Source: Eucalyptus grandis
Taxonomy: Eukaryota > Streptophyta > Magnoliopsida > Myrtales > Myrtaceae
Length of the DNA stretch: 64,000 nucleotides
Reading direction: 5' to 3'
Assembly (NCBI RefSeq): GCF_016545825.1
Contig: NC_052613.1
Span: forward strand, 34,298,844-34,362,843
A program made the translations under genes and the position numbers. The stretch's first letter is position 1, and each line of letters starts with the position of its first letter. Shown here piece by piece: positions 25,516 to 37,217 of this stretch. The notes beneath the pieces were generated by a model. That model had not been told where the DNA came from and did no database searches. It was given only the letters and a program-made list of their open reading frames with translations.

Positions 25516-26394
25516 AGAAGTCAAAGGAATAATGACTCCAGTTGGGGTAGTGGTCGACAGATCGATGAAGTCGGCCCACTTTATCGCTATATGGAAGGAT
25601 ATTGATTGGAATAGGCATGCCGAAGTGTATGTGCGTCAGACAGTTCGTTTGCGTGGAGTACTAGTGACGAACTTATATCGGATCCAGAACCGAGGTTCCC
25701 AGTTTCAGCAGATCAATCAAATAATTCCTTTTGAGGCAGAATAGAGTAGATTGTGCAGAACTTCAGTTTGTTGAAATGAAACTAGAGAAAGAAAGATCAC
25801 AGGCCGAGGGTCAGTTCAGCAGTCAGTAGTTGCAATTGTCGTGATCAGTGCCAAAGTATAGACCGCTCATAATTGCCAGAATAATTGAATTGTTGAGCAT
25901 TGAAGGCCCCAAAAGTTCTAAATTTGTGAGTACACCTTTCTAAAGGTGTCACCAATGAGGGATACATTGCGTTTCAGCAAGGAGGGAAAATTGAAATCGA
26001 AGTACATAGGTCCTTTTGAAATTCTGAAAAGAATCGGGATCTTATCGTACCGTCTCGTATTGCCGCCGAGGTTAGCACAAGTGCATTGCGTCTTTCACGT
26101 GTCGATGTTGAGGACATATGAGCCTGACATGACCCACATGCTAAATCTTGAAGAATTGGGCGTGGACGACAGAGTGTCATACATGAAAAGCTCGATTCAG
26201 TTTGTGGATCAGAAAGATCAGATTCTGTGTATCGAGAAGGTCTCATTGGTCAAAGTGGTCTAACAACGCCATGGGATTGAAGAAGCAACCAGGGAAAGTG
26301 AGACTAGATGAGATGACGATACCCCTACCTTTTTCTTTAAGGATTGGTAAAGGTTTAAATTTTGAGGACGAAATTTTTATAAAATGGGAAGAGT
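25516..26394 (+). pseudogene. Integrase fragments with chromodomain-like C terminus
   Basis: The block VVVDRSMKSAHFIAI near 25547 matches the first aspartate block of Gypsy integrase (WVVVDRLTKSAHFI). The next intact segment, 25946-26263, reads SPMRDTLRFSKEGKLKSKYI, GPFEILKRIG and VFHVSMLRTYEPD, the conserved integrase C terminus. After it, KVSLVKVV, a stop and RHGIEEATRE resemble the Tekay chromodomain, which targets integration to marked chromatin. The middle of integrase is missing. Confidence 0.8.
26381..26394 (+). other. Polypurine tract
   Basis: AAAATGGGAAGAGT lies just before the 3' LTR, where plus-strand DNA synthesis is primed. It follows the typical lead-in TTTGAGGACGAAATTTTTAT. 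Confidence 0.75.
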
Positions 26395-29300
26395 TGTGAC
26401 ATCCCAGATTTGCAGTCATGTTTTCTATTGAATAAATCGGTCATTTCATTGATGCGTCTATAGGGCTATTCTCAGAACTGATCATTCTAGATATAACTAG
26501 ACTATCTGGGGAAACCATTAAGAATTTTAAGGCAAATAGACTTAAGAATTCGACCAGGAATCGGCTACTCGACTGTGCTCATCTTTAAGGTCATTATGGC
26601 ACAGATATAAGTCGATTTGAGATCAGAGATAGGTCGGTTCGACTGAGATATGTGGCTAATCGTGGGTGACACCACTAAATTGGAAAATTCTCGTCGATTG
26701 GCACTTGACTGATTTTACTATCGTTTTGGTACCCTGTGTCCGTATTTGGGTCATCGAGATTTTCATGACAATCGAGAGTCGCCAATGAGTCAAGTGGGTT
26801 CATAGTGGCTCGAAGAAAATCGACCACGGGTCATCTGCACTGAAAAGTTTTGAAAGTTACCCGATAGTCTGGGTCACGCTAAAAACGCGTCGAATGGAAA
26901 TTAACCGTGAATTCAAACCCGATTTTAGAAATTGAAAGTTCTGTGGTGTCACGAGCAATTTTAGGAACGTCAACTCAATTTCAGAAGATTTTTCGAAGAT
27001 TCCAGGATTTTTACAGAAAATCGTTGTCGGACGATTCGGAAAATTAACGGGAATTCATACGAGCCAAATTAAAGGAAATTTGGATTTCCAAGTCGAGCCT
27101 TTGAGTGTCGATACTTACAAAAAATTGTTCGGGATTTTTCTTCGTCAAAATTGGACCTCAATTTGGGAAATTGAGCAATGGAATTGAAATTAAAGTTGTG
27201 AAATTTGGTTTTGAATAAGGGGCTGGAATTTTGGGCATTTAATTGGATAATGTATAGATTTTTTTTTTTTTGGTCGGATAATTGGATAATGTATAGATTT
27301 ATCAAGTGGAAAGAATTAGGGAACATGCAATCAATGTATTGGATTGAGTTGCTTGACTTTGGGGCCCTCCACCATTTGCTTCTCCCGCACGCCAAGACCA
27401 CCGCCTCATCCTCCTTCGAACACCTTCTCTCTCTCGATCCCTCATCTATCGCCTTGTTTCTATTTTTGCTCTCTCAATTTCCTTTCGTCTTCTTCGCTTG
27501 GACGACCATCTTGATCGTTCCCTTTGGTCTTCGCACCTCACGGCTCTCTCCCTCAACGCCTCTCTCCGCTCGCCAATCAACCGCACGCCCGCACACCACC
27601 GGCGCCCCCACCTTCGTTTGTCTCTCTTGCCACACGTCCGAGCCTCCACTTTACTCAGTCAACAACAGCAACAAGCGAAGCCTTTGGTTGACTGAGCAGC
27701 CTTGCCTTGCTGCCACTTGGCAGCGTCAGCTCTTTGTTCGGTCAACAAAGCCGAGTTGAAGACCACCGAGCGAAGCTGCTTCTCCTCTTTGCCACGCCAA
27801 TTGAAGCCAGCGAAGCCTGCAGCAGTCAGTCCGCCCATTTCTCCTCTTGCGTGTGTCTTCGGTCAACTAAAGTCCATGCGCCCAGCCACCGAGTCAAGCG
27901 AAGTCGCACGCCAGCGAAGCCCGTAATTTCCAGCGTCTTCGGCCCATTCAAACTGCAGCCCAACATTAGTTCAGTCCGTCGATTCAGTTCGCGTGAATTT
28001 TGGGCCCATCTTCAAATTAGAAAAGCCCAAGTAACAGCTTAGCCCAGGAGTTGATCAATTTACGGCCCGGGTCCGCAAGTGCAGCCCATCTTTTGTTTTC
28101 AGCCCACAAGACCAAGAGGCCCAGCAACCCGAAGCCCAGTCGCGAAGCCCAACTTCCATGAGCCCAATCCAACGAGGCCCAAGCAAGTTCGGCCCAAGCC
28201 CAGCTTTTCTTTGTGAGCTTTCGAGGGTTGTAGGCCCGACCCGAGTGTCCGTCGACGCCGCCGAAAGTCCGGGTTTCGGCTGCCGTCACGACGCCCTCGT
28301 GGTGATCCGATCCCTACTTTTAATCAAGTGAGTAATCTCACTAATCCTTGCTTAGTAGACTAATGATGTTTAAGGGTTGGTTAGATTAGTTTAGAACAAT
28401 CAAATTAGTGACTGAATGATGCATGTTAGGTGGTTAGACTTAGTCATTAGCAAGTAGAGAGCTTCTAATATTTATTGAATGCATCTCGGGATTTTTCCTG
28501 ACCCGTTTCAAGCTTCAATCGGGCATTACGAGCCTAAATTGAATTTTTAGTGTTTATTTATTAATTTTCAAATTTATTTATTTATTTATTTATTTTTCGG
28601 AAATTAGGCTGGGATAGCCAACGACCGAAATTCTGTGCTGATTGTCGTGGTGCAGTCTGTTTATTTATTTGAGCACTGGTTTGTGGAAAATTAGTGAGTT
28701 GATGAGTATGTGGGGATTTATCCCAAAATTGATTAGTGTTGGTATTCAATTAGAATTTGACGGTGAAAGGTTGTGAGTAGAACCTCGAAAGCTGCCAAAA
28801 TATGGCTGTGCTAGTGGGGCTGAGTTTTGCCACAGAATTTGGAATCGATCGCGCCCGTTGGGCCGTGAATTGCCACCTATTGAAGGTCGCGCCTGATAAG
28901 GCCGTAATCTGCCACCTATTAAAGGTTGCGCCTGATAAGGCCGTAATCTGCCACCTATTAAAGGTTGCGCCCATTGGGCCGTAATTTGCCACCTAAAGAA
29001 TGGTCAAGTGGGACTGTAGAGCCATTGAAGGTTGAAAGTTTCCGAGTGGGACTGTGTTTTCCACCTATACTTAAGTTGTGTCCTAAGGACCGTGATTCGT
29101 ATTTGGGAATCGAGTTGGAATAATTGAAGTGACCGGAAGTGGTATTGTTAATATGTAATCGACTTGGTCGATTGATTAATGATTTGATCTGATGTTGTAA
29201 TCTGATTGATTGAATTGAAATGACTAGTGAATGGTTCGACTAACATGTAATCGACTAGGTCGATTGATCGAGATATCGATCTGTGATGCGATTGCTAGGG

Positions 29301-29860
29301 TGCCTATTGAATTGTGCTAATATGCAGGTGGAATATGAGGTCAAGGTAAGTCTTCTAACTCGTGCATGTATAGGCAGCCTGGTTAGCGTATTGGTTTCCT
29401 AATCGAGTCTTAGTGGGGTAGAACTTGCTGAGACATAGTCTCATTCTGGTTGTGGGACAACATTTCAGGACCCTGGTGAGGAGCCTGAGGAGAAAGAAAC
29501 CGAAGAGGAGTACCCGGAGGAGAACCCCGATGATGATCCGAGTACGACCCAGATGAGGACTATGATCCCATCCTCTTTGTGAACCCTGTTTGTAGATGGT
29601 TGAGTGTGAGACTAGACTTTTGTGAATAGTATGGTAAATTACTTTGAGGTGTGGTTGTATAAAAGTTTGGTTGTGAATTTCGATATGAAAAATATGGCCC
29701 TACTTTTCTATCTCATTGTGTTATTGTCTGGGGATTATAATTGCTTCCGCATGTGCATATTAAAATGAAAAAGGGTCGGTGGTATGTAGCCCTAGGATAT
29801 CGCTTTTAAATTTGACCAAAGGTAAGGGATGTATGCGTGCCTAAGGATCGGGGCATGACA
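26395..29860 (+). repeat. 3' LTR (3466 bp) of the nested Tekay-like element
   Basis: It matches 19634-23072 end to end with scattered substitutions and small indels. Notable differences are a 39-base filler duplication with a T run near 27258-27300, a shorter TTTA run near 28574, and loss of about 24 bases near 28385. It ends GGGGCATGACA, followed by GTAGG. Confidence 0.9.
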
Positions 29861-30229
29861 GTAGGGATATCAATGACCTGCTCAATAACACTCTTTGGCC
29901 GACCAAACCGTTCCGAAGGAACTGCCATCAAATGACCTGAAAATAATAAGCCCACGACGGGGTGAGACAATGTTTTAGCGAGTTCTACCCCCTAAGACTC
30001 GATTAGGAAAACAATATGCCCCAGGGCACTCTAGCCACACAATAGGACAGAGGACTTACCTCGTTTCCGTCCTTTCCTGCACATCAGTACATTTCATAAT
30101 TTAACCAATCAAATCAATCTCAACAATTCAATTCAATCATACTATTTATCTTTCCATTCCAATCCGTACTATCTATCAACCATTACTATCTATCATTCAA
30201 TACCGTCTATCAATCCATTGGTCAATATG

Positions 30230-30440
30230 ATATATGCTCTCCAAAGTTGTAATATATAGGCGTAGCTCACCAAAGCTGTATAAATAGATAGTAGCTCACT
30301 GAAGCTGTAAATAAATAGTAGCTCACCAAAACTGTAGATAGATAATAGCTCACTAAAGCTGTAGTATATATATGTATATTATATTTGCTCGCCCAAGCTG
30401 ATACATATATAAACAATTGCTCGCCAAAGCTGTCGATTCA
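30230..30440. repeat. 27-36 bp degenerate minisatellite in the host solo LTR
   Basis: About seven units share the core GCTCACCAAAGCTGT with AT-rich spacers of variable length. On the LTR strand the core reads ACAGCTTTGGTGAGC, close to the GCAGCTTCTGGTGAGC core in the solo LTR at 59704-62652. Confidence 0.85.
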
Positions 30441-32515
30441 ACATTAACCCAGTCAATTCCTCAATCCAATCAATCGATCGATTCAAATTGGTCCTACAAA
30501 CCAATTATGGTGCCAAAAGGCGACCGGGTATTTTCAAGTTAAATACCAAAACTTCTCCAATTTCACTCAATTCCACACTTTTGGAATAATTATCCACAAT
30601 CATCATTTTCATTCAATTTCTCAATTAAACAATCAATTAGCACAAAATGACTGCACTGTTGCAATCAGTGCGAAATTCTAACGACCGGCCATCCCGGCAT
30701 AATTTTCGAAAATATTAAATAATTAAATTTAATTCCGAAAATTAAATCATTAAATATTATATTTTATTAATATAATTTAATAAAATAATATTTATAAAAT
30801 TCAAAATAATTAATTAATTAAAAATAATTAATTATGGCTTAAACTATATTACACTAATTTAAACATACAATTAGCCCTAATTAATCAACCACTAAACTAA
30901 TTATTCATCTAATCTAATTAACATTTAAATAATCTAATCTAACTACCTAAACCTACTTAGACTAATCTAAATACCCCTTAAGCATAATTAACTTACTAAG
31001 CAAGGATTAGAGGTTAAACTCACCAGTTTTGCGTTCCGGTGAGTCCACGGCGACCACAGCGCAAAGGCGAGCGATAAACCTCGAAGTGGTGACACCAACG
31101 GAGGCCGGTAAGGCACCTAAAATGGGCCTCGAAGCTCCAAGGCTTGCTGGAAATCCAGCTATTGATCCTGGCTGAAAAAGGCTAGAACCGGCAGCGATTG
31201 AGGCTGAACGGCGAATGAGGGACAACAGCGAGCAAGCAGAGGTCAAGCAGGACTACGGCAAGGTTTCTAGCGGTTGCTGGACGGTGTACGGGCTTCGGTT
31301 AACAGCGACAGAGGTTAGGGCGACTGGCGCAAGCGACTAGGACGTGTGAAGAACGCATGAGCTAGACAGTGGGCGCGGGGGCTCGCGGGTGGACGGACGG
31401 CGGTCGGACGGCCTAGGCGGGTGGCAGGGAACTCTGACTAGCTAATGCTGGCTTTCCTCTAGTTCTCCAAGCTTTTTCCACAGCTCAACAATGGAGAAAG
31501 CCACATAATAAGGAAGGAGAAGAGCCGCTGGAAGAGGGGGACCCCAAAGCCTCTCTAGGCCTTCACACTTGTCTTGCTCTCCTCTCTCTTGCCCCCACCA
31601 GCTATGGCCCTCACCCTTGGCCACTTACCTCTCCTTAGCTTCTTCAAAAAGCTTGCCAAATGGTCTAAAATGTCATGCACCCATGGCATACGAATTTGTT
31701 ACATTTCCCACTTCAATCTCAGTCGATAACATTCAATTCTCAACCAAACCAATCCAATTGAAGCCCAAATAAATCCGCCATGGTGTCCTTGTCCTTCTTA
31801 TGATTTTTCCCCATCATATGATCCAAATTGCATCCCAAAGATGTGATCAAAAGTGGTCCTCTAACTTTCCCCAACAAAAACAGCCTTACTTTGCTTTTAA
31901 GCCAAAAATCTCGATTTATAGAAAAATCTTCTAAAGATGAGTCGATGTTCCTAAAATGAATTGTGACATAATAGAACTTTCAATTTCTAAAATCGAGTTC
32001 AATTTCTCGGTTAATATCAATCTGGCGTAACTTTAGCGCGTCCTAATCTACTAGGTAGCTTTTAAGAACTTTTTGTGCAATTGACCTGTGGTCGATTGTT
32101 TTGAAGCCACAAAGTGCATATTCGACACATTGGCGACTCTTGGTTGTCGTAGAAATCTCAAGGTTTCAAATACGGATACAGGATACCAAAACGATAGAGA
32201 CATCGGTCTAGTGCCGATCAACAAGATTTGTGCAATTAGGTGGAATCACCCACACTTAATCACATGCCTTTGTCGAATCGACTTATTTCCGGTCTCTAAT
32301 CGATCTATGCCACATTAACCCTTATAGATTAACACAGTTGAGTAGTCGATTCCTAGTCGAATTCTTTAGTCTATTGCGTTTAGATTCCTTAACGGCTGCA
32401 CATGATAGACTAGTTATCTCGTGAGTGACCAACTCAGAGAAGAGGGCTATAGACACGAAGATGAAATGCCCGACTTATTCAATTGAAACCAAAATTGTAA
32501 AATTGGGATGTCACA

Positions 32516-33202
32516 CCTAAGGCAATCATAATTGATAGGGGGACACATTTTTGTAACAAATAGTTTGTAACACTTTTGAGTAAGTACGGAGTCACAACCC
32601 CTTATCATCCTCAAACTAGTGGCCAAGTAGAGGTTTCAAATAGGGAAATCAAGAGAATTTATAAATAAATAAATAAAAAATAGTGAATGCCTTCAGGAAA
32701 GATTAGTCAATGAAACTTCATGATGCCCTATGGGCTTATAGGATGGCGTTCAAAACCCCAATTGGGATGTCTTCATTTATGCTTGTGTTTGGGAAGGTTT
32801 GTCACTTACTAGTGGAATTAGAGCATAAAGCAAATTAGACATTAAATTTTTTGAACTTTTGACATGCAGTCTACAAGTGAAGAAAGATTGTTGCAACTGA
32901 ATGAATTGGAGGAATTTCACAATGAAGCCTATGAAAATTCTAAGTTGTAAAAGGATCGTACAAAAAGATGGCATAACAAGCACATATTTAAAAGAGAATT
33001 CTAAATTGGTCAAAAAGTTTTATTTTATAACTCTCATCTTAAACTTCTTCTAAGAAAGTTATGGTCTCGATGGTCTAGTCCTTTCATAGTCACACAGGTA
33101 TCCCCATACGGAATAGTTGAAGTTGCGCATGACACTGAGGACACATTCAAGGTGAATGGTCAACGTTTAAAGCCATACTTTGAAGGTGGTTACAACAAGT
33201 AG
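32516..33202 (+). pseudogene. Athila integrase, second part
   Basis: The sequence resumes directly after the solo LTR with AIIIDRGTHFCNK, then [20 protein letters not shown], which carry the second aspartate and the glutamate of the DDE core. The C-terminal block LLRKLWSRWSSPFIV and FKVNGQRLKPYFEGG ends near 33202. Internal stops are present, for example near 32569 and 32667. Confidence 0.85.
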
Positions 33203-34756
33203 AAGATCACCATTGAACTTCATCCTCCAAAATAGCGACATCTGAGATAGTTTGATTGAAAACTATAAAGCAAGCACTTCTTGGGAGGCAATCCAAGTAT
33301 TTTAATTATGTTTCTTCATTTATTTTTTAAGTTTGCTTTTCGCAAAAAAAAAAAAGATTAATTTTTCTCTGTTTTATCAAAATTAATATTTTTTAATGGA
33401 TCATCTTTCAGGAGTTTAATCATCGAGGTCATCTATAAACACATCCTATAACTAGGGGAGTTTCTTGTTCCTATTTCTCCTTTTCGTATTAAGGACTCGG
33501 CTTCATTCAAGTTTGAAGGGACAAAATTTTTTGCTAAATCTGAATTTTTTTATTTTATTTAATTTTATGATTGTGAAAATTTAAATTTTATTCAAACTTG
33601 CAACTAATGTATGAGTTAATATTGATTCTGATTATGTTGATCCACTTACGAAGCACTAAAAGTCTTTAATTTTTTTAATTATGTGTAAATCTAGAGAACA
33701 CTTATGTGAAGTATATGATTTTCTTATATCTCACCCAAATCTTAGAATTTGTTGTATTTTCTCTTGAGGCGAAATCTATACTACATCTAACTGAGGAAAT
33801 GACTTAGGCGATTTTGGATCGATTGAGCCTTTCAAGCTAACCTTATTTATTTATCCCTAGTCACCCTATTGACCCTTAATTATTATCCAATTTTTCATTG
33901 ATACCCATATATGTTTAGCCTATCTTCTATCAAATTATATCATTATCTCACGCTCCATGAACATGTTGATTTTTTTGGATAAAAAGTTTATTTGAGCCTA
34001 ATAGCAATTTAGGAGGACGGGTAGAGCATGAAAAAAAAAATTGATTGCTACGGTTGTTTGGGGTGTATTATCAAAAAAAAAAAAAAATTCTTTTATGGTT
34101 CCTTATCCCACTTTCAATTGAGTGAGCTTTTTGGATACTCAACGGGTTGGAAATTTTCATGTTATATTAGAGGGACTTTGGGAGAAACTCCATGATAAAG
34201 CAATGAATAAAAAAAGGAAAAAAGAAAAAAAGAAAAGGAATGATGATATGTGGTGATAGAAAGATTATCTTGAAAAAGTGAAATTGGGGACAGGGACATT
34301 AGCTCTAGTTAGATCCTAAAAATCATGTTGATGGATGATTTGAGCTTAAAATTACCATTATCTTACCTTTAGCCTAGCCTTACATTACAAAACCGAGAAA
34401 AGTCCTATTGACTTTTAGTTGGATAATTAGCTTACATTAGTAGAGAAATGAATGAAAAACAAACCTATAAGATTTGGTCATTATTATAGAAAATTTTTTA
34501 GAGATTGTATACCAATGTGAATTTATCTAGATCATATATAATTCGAAAAGATGAGGACTCTCACACACACTTGGATCACATTGTTAAAATTGGTGTTAAC
34601 TGATGAACCAAATTCAATGTTTGGATGAAATTTGTGTTTTCTTTTGAATTGTGAATTTGAGCAATTATGGAAATATGTTAAGGAAGAGAGTTTTAGCTTG
34701 AGTATATATTATCTTGTTTTTGGTCGAGGACTAGCAAAATGTTAAGTTCGAGGGTT
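33203..34756. other. Athila 3' non-coding region
   Basis: AT-rich sequence between the integrase end and the 3' LTR, with A runs at 33345-33356 and 34073-34087. Athila elements usually carry a long stretch here, sometimes with an env-like frame; I find no open frame of that kind. Confidence 0.65.
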
Positions 34757-35944
34757 TGATAGCTCTATAAAAATAAAGTTATTTTTCCTATTTTAGGCAA
34801 CAATTTATGCAATATCTATGAGAAAAATATTTGAATTTCTTTCTAATTATTCGAATTTTCCTTGTTCATGCAACTTAATGAGATATGGAGAAGATAAGAA
34901 AAATAATGGTAAAAATCAGAATTCAAATAAAAAGCATTAAAAGATGGATATTAAATCAGGGAATCCTTGATTTTGTTCCTAATTTTATTTGCAAGAGTTG
35001 GAAGATAGATATCAAATCACAAGTTCTCTTATTTACTCCTAATTTTATGCGAAAAATAAGTAATTATCTAGGGATAAGAGTCTTGGATGTATCATATAAA
35101 TAAGAGAACATTGAGGGTCTAAGGGGATAGCTAGGTTTTTATTTTTAGATCGTTTTTTTTTCATTGTTCTAAGAGTTTTTCCAGTATTTTAAAGAAAAGA
35201 CAAAAGTGGTGACAGAATTCTTATTCTTTGACTTAAGATGCTTGATTTAATTTATTTATTTTTCGTTTCTTCTTCTGCTATGTTCTAATTTTCTTTTGTT
35301 GGGGCTATGATATAGCATGATCATGGTGATGTGAATTTCATGATTTTTATGCATGCAAGTGATTTCATTCATGTAAGTTATTTATTATTGTTCTTAATAC
35401 TTTTAAGTGACCAATCACCACTTGAACGATTTGATGTGCATGTTTGAAACTAAGAAATAATAATATGCATTATAATATATAACTATGAATTAAACATGAA
35501 TAGATATATACCGCGTTATTTGAGTAGCTTTCGGTGATAAGATGATCCAAAAGACTCATTGTAAATCAAGAATATTCATAGATTTTAATGCATTTATGTT
35601 TATTTAAATTAACATAGAGATATAATATATTAATAAATTCCGCTATCATATGTTTCATATCGTTCTTGTACACGTAATAATATGAAATTCATATCTAGTG
35701 GTTATAGTGAAATCAGATGCTTTAACATATTAATTTACTACATTTAGTCTCCAAATTTTACTTTTGAGATTTTTAGTTTTAATTTATTCTCAATTTTATT
35801 TTGATATATTAGATAAATTTTAGAATTAATCTATTTTTAGTAATTAATTAGTTTATTAATCATCAATCTCTGTGGATCAATACTTTTTCTTATCATTATA
35901 TTACTTATTCGACACATTCACTTGCATTTAAAATTTTACGAACA
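34757..35944 (+). repeat. Athila 3' LTR
   Basis: It begins TGATAGCTCTATAAAAATAA and ends TTTACGAACA, matching the 5' LTR. The purine-rich GTTAAGTTCGAGGGTT just before it is the likely polypurine tract. Confidence 0.9.
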
Positions 35945-35949
35945 AAAAG

Positions 35950-36830
35950 ATTCTCAGTTTATTATATGAAGTGCAAGGATGAGGTTGAATACAATAAGGA
36001 CGGTTGGGTAACTTTACCAAGTGCACTTTCTTAACATAAAATAGGTAGTCATTTCTTTGTTCCACCTTTCTATCATTTTTCCTTGTTCAACTATATCTTT
36101 TTCTCCCTTTTGCTTTATAATAAGAAAGAAAAGTTTATAATGGCTAACCGAGAAACATAAAGTCTAACAAAAGTGTGTTTTGGCTTAAGTATGAAGATGG
36201 ATAGATCACACAATTAAGTCATGGTTTTGTTGTGTGTTCTAGATGAGAAAATCCACTTCTAAAAAGGTTGGATTTAAGGAGTCATATTTTTAACAAAACT
36301 TTGATTCAAACAAATATCAATTTTATTTTTTATTTTAATGTGAACAAACACCAATCGATTAGTGTCCTTGTTCTAATTTAACTATTGGCTCATGAATATA
36401 TACCCTAATTTGATTGAACAACTATACTTGCGGAGAGGATTGCCAAGGAGCAGCACTAAAGTATTTATGCATAGTTTTCGAGCTGCCTCAAATTTTTCGC
36501 TATTCACATATACTTTCAAGAAACTAAATTTAATAATTTTATATTTCGTTCAAAATGTACGCTATCTAATTCATTTAAAGAAACTTTAAAAATAAGACGG
36601 GTTAATGAAGATTGAAGAGTCCAATTGAAAAAAACTCTTGTCTAATTTATCCTTCCTTTTTTTTTTTATCGGGTATATATTTATGGTTCGAGATTTCGAA
36701 TGATCGTTAGCTGACAAAGTAAAAAGAAAGAGGCCGAAATCATAGAGCCTATCACAATCCGCCACGTCCGCAGGAAAAACACCCCCTCTCTCCGCCGCCT
36801 CATCCGTCCTCTGCCCATCACTTTGCCGCG
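35950..36830. other. AT-rich spacer, no gene recognised
   Basis: No protein similarity or RNA gene was recognised. Near 36700 the composition becomes less AT-rich as it approaches a CpG-richer stretch that may be the old promoter and 5' region of the Bet1-like gene. Confidence 0.5.
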
Positions 36831-37111
36831 CGAAGATGAAACGTTCGAAAAACAGAAAGAGAGGCTCCAGCGTCCGCACCAAAAGATCTTCACCGGAATC
36901 CCCAGTCACCTCTGTGAGCCTCACCGAAATCCGCGTGAATCCTGAAACATCAGCGGCCGCTCGTTCCATCCTAGGTTTTTTTTTTTTTTTTTTTTTTTTT
37001 CCTTATCCTCGCCCGGAGTCAGCTTCAAGTTTTCGGGCTCTAATGGCGGAAGTTCCGGCGAAGGCCGCCCACTCCACGGTGGAGCCGTTCCCTTCCGATC
37101 CCAGTGGGTGA
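36831..37111 (+). other. GC-richer 5' flank of the Bet1-like relic, with T25 tract
   Basis: Open frames exist on both strands (plus from ATG 36836, minus to 36969), but neither resembles a known protein. A pure T tract of about 25 bases at 36976-37000 splits the stretch. A short frame starting MAEVPAKAAHSTVEPFPSDP at 37043 could be a first exon or merely 5' leader. Confidence 0.4.
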
Positions 37112-37217
37112 TGCTCTCTCGGTTCTGCTCGTCTCTGTGAACATGTTGGAGCAGCCTTTTAGTTGATTCAGGATTGGATTCTGATTCTGGTCTGGTTTTT
37201 GCGGTCTCGATAACCAG

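Larger units (their letters stand above)
19634..29860 (+). mobile_element. Tekay/Del-like chromoviral Gypsy element, both LTRs, internally deleted
   Basis: LTRs at 19634-23072 and 26395-29860 share ends TGTGACATCC and TGACA. Perfect GTAGG duplications flank the element (19629-19633 and 29861-29865). The internal region is only 3.3 kb: gag, a non-coding stretch where protease, RT and RNase H should be, then the end of integrase with a chromodomain-like tail. It is non-autonomous. In the first 245 bases of the two LTRs I count roughly 15-17 differences by eye, so it is not a recent insertion. Confidence 0.9.
19089..32515 (-). mobile_element. Solo LTR, minus strand, itself split by a full-length element
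   Basis: The two parts are 19089-19633 and 29866-32515. The unit starts TGTCATGCCCC and ends GGGATGTCACA on the plus strand and is flanked by perfect CCTAA duplications. Joined, the LTR is about 3.2 kb and belongs to the same broad Tekay-like family as its guest but to a different subfamily, since its minisatellite and much of its sequence differ. There is no internal region, as expected for a solo LTR. Frames inside it (for example 31007-31246) are not genes. Confidence 0.9.
13397..35944 (+). mobile_element. Athila-type Ty3/Gypsy retrotransposon, split by two nested elements
   Basis: Two LTRs (13397-14509 and 34757-35944) both start TGATA and end TTTACGAACA. A primer-binding site TGGCACCATTGCCGGGGA follows the first LTR at once. 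Gag, protease, RT, RNase H and integrase lie in Gypsy order on the plus strand, with Athila-style signatures. The integrase is interrupted at 19088/32516 by a solo LTR. Without the 13.4-kb insert the element is about 9.1 kb. The flanks GAAAG (13392-13396) and AAAAG (35945-35949) are a 5-bp target duplication with one mismatch. Every coding domain has stops, so the copy is old and inactive. Confidence 0.9.

Noticed and set aside
33203..34756. Possible env-like frame downstream of the Athila integrase
   Set aside because: Some Athila elements carry one, but I see only short frames and A runs here, with no membrane-anchor pattern.
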